From the NCBI GenBank assembly GCA_046289925.1, contig JBKBUN010000176.1:1-5002 (forward strand): a stretch of DNA of 5,002 bases, read 5' to 3'. The translations under genes were made by a program, and so were the position numbers. Within the stretch, counting starts at the first letter, position 1, and the number at the start of each line of letters is the position of its first letter. The notes beneath the pieces are model-generated. The model ran no database searches. It was not told the DNA's origin and saw only the letters and a program-made list of their open reading frames with translations. The stretch is from Acidovorax_G sp046289925. Its GTDB lineage: Bacteria > Pseudomonadota > Gammaproteobacteria > Burkholderiales > Burkholderiaceae_C. Positions 1 through 5,002 of the stretch are shown here, one piece after another.

Positions 1-1142
1 GGGGCCATCGACAAAATCAGGCCTGTGAAACCACCCATGGTGAACACGAAGATGAAACCCACGGCGAACAGCATGGGGGTTTCAAACGTCATCGAACCGC
101 GCCACATGGTCGCGATCCAGTTGAAGATCTTGACCGCGGTGGGCACAGAGATCAGCATGGTCGCGTACATGAAGAACAGTTGTCCCGTCACGGGCATGCC
201 CGTCGTAAACATGTGGTGGGCCCACACGATGAACGACAGAATGGCGATAGACGAGGTGGCATACACCATGGAGGCGTAGCCGAACAGCTTCTTGCGGCTG
301 AAGGCCGGCACGATCTGGCTGATGATGCCGAAGGCCGGCAGGATCATGATATACACCTCGGGGTGGCCGAAGAACCAGAAGATGTGCTGGTACATCACCG
401 GGTCACCGCCGCCCGCCGGGTTGAAGAAGCTGGTGCCGAAGTGGCGGTCGGTCAGCGTCATGGTGATGGCACCGGCCAGCACGGGCATCACGGCGATCAG
501 CAGGTAGGCGGTGATGAGCCAGGTCCAGCAGAACATGGGCATCTTCATCAGCGTCATACCAGGGGCGCGCATGTTCAGGATGGTCACGATGATGTTGATC
601 GAGCCCATGATGGACGAGGCGCCCAGGATATGCATGGCGAAAATGCCCGCATCCATCGACGGACCCATCTGCAACGTCAGCGGTGCATACAGCGTCCAGC
701 CGGCTGCTGGAGCACCGCCCGGCATAAAGAAGCTCGATACGAGCATGATGGCAGCCGGAATCATCAGCCAGAAGCTGAAGTTGTTCATCCGCGCAAATGC
801 CATGTCAGAGGCACCAATCTGCAGCGGAAGCATCCAGTTCGCAAAGCCCACGAAGGCAGGCATGATTGCGCCGAACACCATGATCAGGCCGTGCATCGTG
901 GTGAGCTGGTTGAACAGCTCGGGGTTGACCACCTGCAGGCCAGGCTGGAACAGCTCTGCACGGATGAGCAACGCCAGCACCCCCCCCACCATGAGCATGG
1001 CAAACGAGAACAGCAGGTACAGGGTACCGATGTCTTTGTGATTGGTGGCAAACACCCAACGGCGCCAGCCGGTCGGGGCGTGGTGGTGATCGTCGTGCGC
1101 GTGACCGCCAGCGTGGCCGTGATTGTCGAGAACAGCACTCAT
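1..1142 (-). CDS. ctaD: Cytochrome c oxidase subunit I (3' end missing, runs off left edge)
   Basis: Catalytic subunit of a heme-copper oxidase in the inner membrane; it reduces O2 to water and pumps protons. The first 380 residues are present, and the gene continues past the left edge (family length is about 530). Visible signatures: the conserved FATNHKDIGTLY stretch at 31-42; low-spin heme a ligand H84 in TTMHG; D-channel D113 in the GASDMAFARMNN region; GHPEVY at 259-264 with CuB ligand H260, E262 and the crosslinked Y264; CuB ligands H309-H310 in WAHH; K-channel K338 in VPTAVK. The XGHPEV motif marks an A1-type proton-pumping oxidase. Several hydrophobic membrane helices run from about residue 41 onward. 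The start is ATG at 1142, with GAGGTAA just upstream. The N-terminus before residue 23 is histidine-rich. It lies 30 bases after coxB and is almost certainly cotranscribed with it. Identification is secure; the C-terminus is not visible. Confidence 0.98.
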   Translation of the reverse strand, partial: MSAVLDNHGHAGGHAHDDHHHAPTGWRRWVFATNHKDIGTLYLLFSFAMLMVGGVLALLIRAELFQPGLQVVNPELFNQLTTMHGLIMVFGAIMPAFVGFANWMLPLQIGASDMAFARMNNFSFWLMIPAAIMLVSSFFMPGGAPAAGWTLYAPLTLQMGPSMDAGIFAMHILGASSIMGSINIIVTILNMRAPGMTLMKMPMFCWTWLITAYLLIAVMPVLAGAITMTLTDRHFGTSFFNPAGGGDPVMYQHIFWFFGHPEVYIMILPAFGIISQIVPAFSRKKLFGYASMVYATSSIAILSFIVWAHHMFTTGMPVTGQLFFMYATMLISVPTAVKIFNWIATMWRGSMTFETPMLFAVGFIFVFTMGGFTGLILSMA

Positions 1143-1147
1143 GTTGG

Positions 1148-1154
1148 TTACCTC
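1148..1154 (-). promoter_or_regulatory. Ribosome binding site of ctaD
   Basis: On the minus strand GAGGTAA lies upstream of the ctaD ATG, with 8 bases between GAGG and the start codon. It is the clearest Shine-Dalgarno sequence in the window and fixes the ctaD start. It sits in the 30-base coxB-ctaD gap, which has no sign of a terminator or a separate promoter. Confidence 0.7.
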
Positions 1155-1172
1155 AATGCAATGGTGCGGTGA

Positions 1173-2342
1173 TTACTTGCCGCGCTGGGCCACGACTTCT
1201 GCAGGCTGCACCAGCTGACCCGTCTTGTTGGACCAAGCGTTCTTGGTGTAGCTCACGACAGCCGCAATGTCAGTGTCGCTGAGTTGAGCCCATGCGGGCA
1301 TGGCTCCGTTGGCTGCGCCTTTGAGCAAGATCTGGATCTGCTTGGCATGGTCCGAATCCAATACGATGGCGGAGCCATCCAGTGCCTTAATAGGACCCGC
1401 ACCCTTGCCGTTGGCCTGATGGCAGGCCGCGCAGTTGGCTGCGTAGATCTTTTCGCCGCGCTTCAGCAAGTCGTCCAAAGCCCAGACTTTGTTTGGGTCG
1501 TCCTGCTTGGCTGCTGCCAGCTTGCGCTGCTGCGCCACCCATGCGCTGTACTCTTCGGCCGACAGCACCTTCACATGGATCGGCATGTAAGCATGCTCCT
1601 TGCCGCACAGTTCGGCACACTGACCGTAGTAGTCGCCGACCTTTTCAGCGCGGAACCAGGTGTCGCGCACGAAGCCGGGAATGGCATCCTGCTTGATGCC
1701 AAAAGCCGGCACCATGAAGGCGTGGATCACATCGTTGGCCGTTGTGATCACTCGCACCTTCTTGCCCACCGGCACCACAAGCGGGTTGTCCACCTTGAGC
1801 AGGTAATCGTTCGGCGCATCGGCTACTTTGCCACTGTCAGACAGCACACGATGCGAACTGTCCAGCGTGGAGATGAAGGACAAGCCCTCACCCTCGCCGG
1901 TGATGTAGTCGTAGCCCCACTTCCACTGGTACCCAGTGACCTTGACCGTCAGGTCGGCATTGGTTGTGTCCTTCTGTGCCACGAGCACCTTGGTCGCGGG
2001 CAACGCCATCAGGATCACGATGATGAAGGGCACCACCGTCCAGACCACTTCCACCGTCACCGACTCATGGAAGTTCGCAGGCTTCGCGCCACGCGACTTG
2101 CGGTGCTTCCAGATGGAGTAGAACATCACGGCGAACACCGCTACGAAAATCACCGTGCAGATGATCAGCATCATCCAGTGCAGAAAATGCTGCTGCTCGG
2201 CAATCTTGGTGACCGGAGGGGCCAGGTTCAGCTGGTTCACCGCTGGACCTCCAGGAAGATCTTGAACGGCGTGGGCGACACCCCCCATCCAAGCACCGGC
2301 GGCAAGCAGCAGAGAAGCCAGCTTGTTGGAAATGCTCTTCAT
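1173..2342 (-). CDS. coxB: Cytochrome c oxidase subunit II with fused C-terminal cytochrome c domain
   Basis: Electron-entry subunit of the oxidase, 389 residues. Residues 1-25 look like a Sec signal peptide ending in AHA. Two membrane helices follow at about 54-76 and 101-118, then a periplasmic cupredoxin domain. The aromatic patch GYQWKWGY is at 137-144. CuA ligands are H207 (in VIHAFMVP), C242, E244, C246, H250 and M253 (the C-x3-C region in GQCAELCGKEH). After a linker comes a class I cytochrome c domain with CAACH at 304-308 (heme thioethers C304 and C307, axial H308) and a probable axial Met at M348 in GAMPAW. Subunit II without this fusion is about 100 residues shorter; fused forms are known as caa3-type and are common in Burkholderiales. 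I chose ATG at 2342. A GTG at 2351 in the same frame would add three residues, but the signal peptide and a weak GTGAG sequence fit the ATG. It lies between the DUF2244 gene and ctaD in one apparent operon. Confidence 0.97.
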   Translation of the reverse strand: MKSISNKLASLLLAAGAWMGGVAHAVQDLPGGPAVNQLNLAPPVTKIAEQQHFLHWMMLIICTVIFVAVFAVMFYSIWKHRKSRGAKPANFHESVTVEVVWTVVPFIIVILMALPATKVLVAQKDTTNADLTVKVTGYQWKWGYDYITGEGEGLSFISTLDSSHRVLSDSGKVADAPNDYLLKVDNPLVVPVGKKVRVITTANDVIHAFMVPAFGIKQDAIPGFVRDTWFRAEKVGDYYGQCAELCGKEHAYMPIHVKVLSAEEYSAWVAQQRKLAAAKQDDPNKVWALDDLLKRGEKIYAANCAACHQANGKGAGPIKALDGSAIVLDSDHAKQIQILLKGAANGAMPAWAQLSDTDIAAVVSYTKNAWSNKTGQLVQPAEVVAQRGK

Positions 2343-2400
2343 AGTTCTCACTTACTTCTAAGCCTCAATGTAACCAAACCCCTGGCGCGCCCTCGTGGGG

Positions 2401-2877
2401 TCAGGCAGCGCGCAAGGCCATGCGGATCTCCGATGCCAGAGCAGCCCGCAGCTCAGGGCGCACAAAACGCCCTACGTGCACAGACCGCCCTTGCGCCGAC
2501 AGCGTGATCAGCGACCGATCCCCGGACTTGGGCTCTACCCGCACCCAGTGGCGGTCAAATTCCGCACGCTGCAACCTGCCAGCCGTCTCCAGTTCCACCA
2601 CAAGGCGACCGCCTTGCAGCGAAATCCTCTCACCGTCGGCCGCATGGCGACCGTACAAGAGGAAAGCAATTCCTACCGCGATGATTTCGGCCCAAGCAAA
2701 GGGCATGACCAGGTACGCACCCTGCACCCAGAAAAACGTGGCGATGCCCAAGGACACCACGCACAGGGACAGATACATCCACCCCAGTTGCGCAGGCGTT
2801 ACCGAGCAGTTGCGGGCCAAACGCCAATCGATGCGCTGCCCCGAGACCGTGGCAAAACGAAAAACCAAGCCCGTCAC
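2401..2877 (-). CDS. DUF2244 family inner-membrane protein
   Basis: About 158 residues with the layout of the DUF2244 family: a short N-terminal strand (LVFRF), the hallmark RNCSVTPAQL near residues 22-31, a helical hairpin of two membrane segments at about 32-52 and 55-75, then a basic soluble tail with ISLQGGRLVVE and the closing signature VGRFVRPELR near 135-144. No catalytic residues are evident and the function is unknown. Family members often lie beside oxidase genes in proteobacteria, so a role in oxidase assembly or the membrane environment is only an inference from position. The start is uncertain: the frame is closed by a stop at 2889-2887 and has no upstream ATG. GTG at 2877 has GTGAG (2890-2886) 8 bases ahead of it and is preferred; TTG at 2883 would add two residues. 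The gene ends 58 bases before coxB. Confidence 0.88.
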   Translation of the reverse strand: MTGLVFRFATVSGQRIDWRLARNCSVTPAQLGWMYLSLCVVSLGIATFFWVQGAYLVMPFAWAEIIAVGIAFLLYGRHAADGERISLQGGRLVVELETAGRLQRAEFDRHWVRVEPKSGDRSLITLSAQGRSVHVGRFVRPELRAALASEIRMALRAA

Positions 2878-2971
2878 CGTCAATGCTCACAAGACTGCTG
2901 AAGACTCATTGCAATACGGCGCTCAGGTCGCACCAAGCTTCAGCAATTGCGCGGGAAGATGCCCGAAATCT

Positions 2972-2987
2972 CAATTCTTTGGAATTG
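2972..2987. repeat. Inverted repeat CAATTC-TTTG-GAATTG
   Basis: This is a perfect 6-base inverted repeat with a 4-base centre. It covers most of the candidate -10 box (2984-2989) and the expected transcription start of the DUF2244-coxB-ctaD operon. That position would suit an operator for a dimeric repressor, but AT-rich 6-base arms can also arise by chance. No known regulator site is recognised in it. Confidence 0.5.
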
Positions 2988-3012
2988 TAGCGCGCCTTGT
3001 TCCATGTCATTG
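2984..3012 (-). promoter_or_regulatory. Candidate promoter of the DUF2244-coxB-ctaD operon
   Basis: On the minus strand TACAAT (2984-2989) matches the sigma70 -10 box in five of six positions, inside an AT-rich island within otherwise GC-rich DNA. At the standard 17-base spacing the -35 region reads CAATGA (3007-3012), a poor match, so activation or a weak promoter is likely. It would start transcription near 2977, giving a leader of about 100 bases before the DUF2244 start. It lies in the gap between the methyltransferase stop (3020) and the DUF2244 start. It is the only convincing promoter for the oxidase operon in this window. Confidence 0.5.
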
Positions 3013-3015
3013 ACA
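3005..3015. repeat. Small palindrome TGTCA-T-TGACA
   Basis: A perfect 5-base dyad with a single central base. It lies over the expected -35 region of the candidate oxidase-operon promoter, just beyond the methyltransferase stop codon. It may be an operator or activator site. It does not match the FNR (TTGAT-N4-ATCAA) or CRP (TGTGA-N6-TCACA) consensus. It could also be chance. Confidence 0.35.
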
Positions 3016-3019
3016 GGTC

Positions 3020-3940
3020 TTACCGTTTGCCCTCTATACCCGACAAACGCAGCATGGAACGCATGTTCTGGAGCGAAACTGTGCTTTGCGACTCCAAACG
3101 GACCCGCGGCGCAGGCTTGAAGGCATGGCCGTAGATCACCTCGAAGGTCAGCGCAAGGGGCCCCTGCGAACCGGCCGGACGCAAGCGCTGCTCCATGCAC
3201 TGGAGCAGTTGCCGATACCAACCGCGCCCGCGCAAAGATGCATGCCGCTCTGGATGCAGGTTGCGCCCAAGTCCTCGCAGTTCCACCAGCAAGCGCTCGG
3301 GGGTCTCAAACGTGAGTGTGATGCGCTCCATGTCCATGATGGGCTCGGCAAAACCCTGGTGCACCAGCATGTCGCCCCAGTCGTGCATGTCTGTGAACGC
3401 GTGCCCTGGTGGGGGCCAACCGCACGCCTCGTACAGCGCTCGCAGTTCGCGCACGGTATCGGGCCCCAGGCACGAGAACATCAGGAAGCCGTCCACCGCC
3501 AGCGCACGATGCCATCGAGCCAGCAGGGCCTGCGGGTCGGCGCTCAGGTGCAAGACCATGTTGGCCCAGAGCATCTCCACTCCCGCATCGGGCACATCTC
3601 CCCAGTGCAGTGCGGTCGATGCCCGCCAGCGGGCCAGGCTCCACCAAGGCTGCTGGTGCACGCGACGGGCCTGCGCCTCGTGGGCTGGGTTGTCCAGCAC
3701 AAGGTGACAACGCGCATCGGGGTAGCGCTCGCGGATGCGGGCGTGTGTTTCGAGACCGCCGCGCACCGGCTCCCAGTCGCACCACGCGGCAGGCTTGCGC
3801 AGAATCCACTGCAGCCGCTCTTCCATGCGGCGACCCACCTCCTCGTGCAGCCAGGGTGTGAGAGCAGGCGCGCGCCGCTGCCACTGGGCGGCGGCAACCG
3901 GGTCAATGGTAGGAGGACGGTCGTGGGATTCAGTGGGCAT
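3020..3940 (-). CDS. BioC/NDUFAF5-like methyltransferase-fold protein with degenerate SAM motif I
   Basis: A 306-residue protein resembling the BioC (malonyl-ACP O-methyltransferase) and NDUFAF5 group. Family features in order: the N-terminal helix region (QRRAPALTPWLHEEVGRRM, 21-39); acidic post-motif VLDNPAH at 81-87; VEMLWANMVLHLSADP at 121-136, matching the usual W.N..L.W motif; FLMFSCLGPDTVRELR at 152-167; HAFTDMHDWGDML at 180-192; GFAEPIMDMERITLT at 196-210; TFEVIYGHAFKP near 265-276. The expected LDxGCGxG SAM-binding loop is replaced by WCDWEPVRGG at 53-62, so classical SAM binding is doubtful. It may be a divergent methyltransferase, a NDUFAF5-like assembly factor or a non-catalytic relative, and biotin synthesis should not be assumed. 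The ATG at 3940 is chosen because it gives a family-like N-terminus and length; the frame stays open upstream to 4261 but that part overlaps comF antisense and looks like shadow sequence. It has no strong Shine-Dalgarno and is divergent from comF. Confidence 0.82.
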   Translation of the reverse strand: MPTESHDRPPTIDPVAAAQWQRRAPALTPWLHEEVGRRMEERLQWILRKPAAWCDWEPVRGGLETHARIRERYPDARCHLVLDNPAHEAQARRVHQQPWWSLARWRASTALHWGDVPDAGVEMLWANMVLHLSADPQALLARWHRALAVDGFLMFSCLGPDTVRELRALYEACGWPPPGHAFTDMHDWGDMLVHQGFAEPIMDMERITLTFETPERLLVELRGLGRNLHPERHASLRGRGWYRQLLQCMEQRLRPAGSQGPLALTFEVIYGHAFKPAPRVRLESQSTVSLQNMRSMLRLSGIEGKR

Positions 3941-3961
3941 GGCGGACACAAGCGAGGGCGC

Positions 3962-3967
3962 AGTATA
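3962..3967 (-). promoter_or_regulatory. Candidate -10 box of the methyltransferase gene
   Basis: On the minus strand TATACT matches the -10 consensus in five of six positions, 22 bases before the methyltransferase ATG. The -35 region at 17-base spacing (3985-3990) reads CCGCGT, with no useful match. Transcription would start near 3955 and leave a leader of only about 15 bases without a clear ribosome site. The call is weak and rests on the -10 box and on its location in the divergent gap. Confidence 0.3.
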
Positions 3968-4059
3968 TTGACAGCCTTGCCGCCACGCGGCGTGCCGCCC
4001 ATAAACCCTGGCTGCGGTATCGGCGTCGCGATGGCCCCACTCGCATCTGCCAGGCGTCC

Positions 4060-4830
4060 ATGCCTCCGCCCCCCTTTGATTCCGCTGAAGCGGCCGCCGC
4101 ACCAGCGCCGGGCGCAACACCGCCCGCCCCGACGAAGCGCCTCCGGTTCGCATGCCTGGGCAGCCGCTGTGCGATCTGCGCAGCCTGGCCCGCGGCCCGG
4201 CTCTGCGCAGACTGTGTTTCGCGGCTGGCCCCTGCCGTGCCCCGGTGCCAGCGCTGTGCACTGCGCGTTCCCGACGGGGTTGCCTTGTGCGGAGCCTGTC
4301 TGCGCCACCCGAGCCCGCTGCAAGCCTGTGTGGCCGCGGTAGATTACGCCTACCCCTGGGACAAGATCGTCGCAGCGTTCAAGTTTGAAGGCGATCCGGG
4401 CTGGGCACGCCCCCTGGCGGGGCTGCTTTCGCGGTGCGAAACCGCCGAAGCACTGCGCAGCGCAGCCGACTGGGTGCTGCCCGTGCCGCTGTCCGATGCG
4501 CGATTGCGCACGCGGGGGTTCCAGCAAACCGCACTGTTGGCGCAGGCCTGGGCGGGCCCGCAGGCACAAACGCGCTGGCTGCTGCGCCTGCGCGACACAC
4601 CGCCCCAGGCCGGACTCTCGCGCCAAGCTCGGCTGCGCAACCTGCAGGGCGCAATGGCCCTGGAGCCCGCACACGTCCACCGCGTGCGCGGGCAAAGTCT
4701 GCTGCTACTGGACGATGTCATGACCACCGGTGCCACGCTGGAGGCCGCAGCGCAGGTCTTGTGGGACGCTGGCGCGCGGCAGGTCAGTGCGGTGGTGCTG
4801 GCACGCACACCGGCCCCTGGCAGCACATAA
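4060..4830 (+). CDS. comF: ComF family protein (amidophosphoribosyltransferase-like)
   Basis: A 256-residue ComF/GntX-type protein with a zinc-ribbon N-terminus and a phosphoribosyltransferase-fold C-terminus. Four cysteine pairs are visible: C37/C40, C49/C52, C63/C66 and C77/C80, enough for two zinc sites. Then come YPWDKIVAAFKFEGD (98-112), the family signature VLPVPLSDARLRTRGFQQ (139-156), the PPQAGLSRQARLRNLQGA segment (181-198) and the PRPP-binding loop LLLLDDVMTTGAT (214-226). In naturally competent bacteria ComF acts in the cytoplasm in taking up or processing single-stranded DNA; the enzymatic substrate is unproven. Residues 1-27 are a Pro/Ala-rich extension of low complexity, so the true start is less certain, but the next in-frame Met lies far inside the protein. 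Only a weak AGG precedes the ATG. It is divergent from the BioC-like gene; in E. coli the related gntX sits beside bioH, so a comF-biotin gene neighbourhood has precedent. The stop codon overlaps an A-run that reads as a T-run on the other strand. Confidence 0.93.
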   Translation: MPPPPFDSAEAAAAPAPGATPPAPTKRLRFACLGSRCAICAAWPAARLCADCVSRLAPAVPRCQRCALRVPDGVALCGACLRHPSPLQACVAAVDYAYPWDKIVAAFKFEGDPGWARPLAGLLSRCETAEALRSAADWVLPVPLSDARLRTRGFQQTALLAQAWAGPQAQTRWLLRLRDTPPQAGLSRQARLRNLQGAMALEPAHVHRVRGQSLLLLDDVMTTGATLEAAAQVLWDAGARQVSAVVLARTPAPGST

Positions 4831-4868
4831 AAAACCGCGCACGAGGCCCAGGCGCAGATCGCCCGTGC
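4829..4868 (-). terminator. Candidate Rho-independent terminator for minus-strand transcription
   Basis: Read on the minus strand, CGTGC/GCACG arms (4864-4868 with 4839-4843) are extended by GCC/GGC (4861-4863 with 4845-4847) across a one-base bulge. GCGG and six T residues (4834-4829) follow. An inner alternative hairpin GGCG-CAGAT-CGCC lies at 4851-4863. On the plus strand there is no T-run after the hairpin, so it would not serve comF well. It implies a minus-strand gene ending nearby to the right, converging on comF. Confidence 0.4.
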
Positions 4869-5002
4869 TGCACATTCCACCAGGTACGCCCCGCTTCGCG
4901 CGTCCTGTCACCCCGGGCGCCTGTCGGACTGGGGGCGTCGAAAGCGAACATGAGCCCCAGCCCCAGCGAGGGCCGTTTTTGCCGTGTTGGCAGCCCCATA
5001 GC

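Noticed and set aside
180..1172. Long plus-strand His-rich open frame of 330 codons opposite ctaD
   Set aside because: It is antisense to a gene whose every heme and copper ligand is intact. Its His/Arg/Asp-rich composition is what the reverse frame of GC-rich membrane-protein code gives, and no domain is recognisable.
2379..2400. CCCC...GGGG arms around a GGCGCGCC palindrome between DUF2244 and coxB, as a terminator
   Set aside because: The arms are only four bases, the inner pairing is poor and no T-run follows in either direction. The genes on both sides appear cotranscribed.
1284..2507. Plus-strand open frame of 407 codons opposite coxB
   Set aside because: It is a shadow of coxB and crosses the coxB-DUF2244 gap, with no family signature. 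GC-rich codon bias keeps antisense frames open.
3010..3038. Plus-strand TTGACA-N17-TCTATA promoter-like pair
   Set aside because: The -35 is perfect but the -10 matches in only three positions. It would fire antisense into the methyltransferase gene, and the TTGACA is explained by the TGTCA-T-TGACA dyad.
3968..3973. Perfect TTGACA upstream of comF as a -35 box
   Set aside because: No acceptable -10 box lies 16-18 bases downstream; the first AT-rich hexamer (CATAAA, 4000-4005) is 26 bases away. The comF promoter stays unassigned.
3984..3994. CACGC-G-GCGTG dyad in the methyltransferase-comF gap
   Set aside because: Short GC palindromes are expected by chance at this base composition, and it does not align with a promoter element.
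3941..4261. N-terminal extension of the methyltransferase frame up to 4261
   Set aside because: The extra 107 residues are Arg/Ala-rich low-complexity sequence antisense to comF. The ATG at 3940 gives a BioC-like N-terminus and length.
3086..4342. Plus-strand open frame of 418 codons opposite the methyltransferase gene and overlapping comF
   Set aside because: It overlaps two genes with clear family motifs, has no recognisable domain, and looks like antisense and out-of-frame shadow.

Overview
The window is a high-GC stretch of ordinary chromosomal housekeeping DNA. It most likely comes from a Burkholderiales bacterium of the Comamonadaceae type (Acidovorax/Delftia-like). This placement is inferred from three things: a cytochrome oxidase subunit II with a fused C-terminal cytochrome c, a DUF2244 gene directly ahead of it, and a divergent BioC-like methyltransferase/comF pair. 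No mobile element, CRISPR array, tRNA or rRNA was seen.

Layout. Positions 1-2877 hold three minus-strand genes, read right to left: a DUF2244 inner-membrane protein (2877-2401), coxB (2342-1173) and ctaD (1142 and off the left edge). The gaps are short (58 and 30 bases) and all genes point the same way, so they are probably one transcript. A promoter-like site (TACAAT at 2984-2989) lies just upstream in the 3019-2878 gap, with two small inverted repeats over its -10 and -35 regions. The next gene, also on the minus strand, is a BioC/NDUFAF5-like methyltransferase-fold protein (3940-3020). It keeps the family's C-terminal signatures but lacks a recognisable glycine-rich SAM-binding motif I. 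Divergent from it, across a 119-base gap, is comF on the plus strand (4060-4830). The last 172 bases hold a hairpin plus T-run that would work as a terminator for minus-strand transcription arriving from the right, and no gene I can name.

How the genes relate. CtaD and CoxB form the catalytic core of an aa3/caa3-type terminal oxidase. Electrons pass from soluble cytochrome c or the fused heme c to CuA in CoxB, then to heme a and the heme a3-CuB site in CtaD, where oxygen is reduced and protons are pumped. All expected metal ligands are visible. The DUF2244 protein has no known function, but its position suggests a link to the oxidase. ComF is a phosphoribosyltransferase-fold protein tied to DNA uptake in competent bacteria.

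I see no clearly new biological system here. The point most worth following up is the degenerate SAM site of the BioC-like protein, followed by the paired dyads in the promoter region of the oxidase operon.
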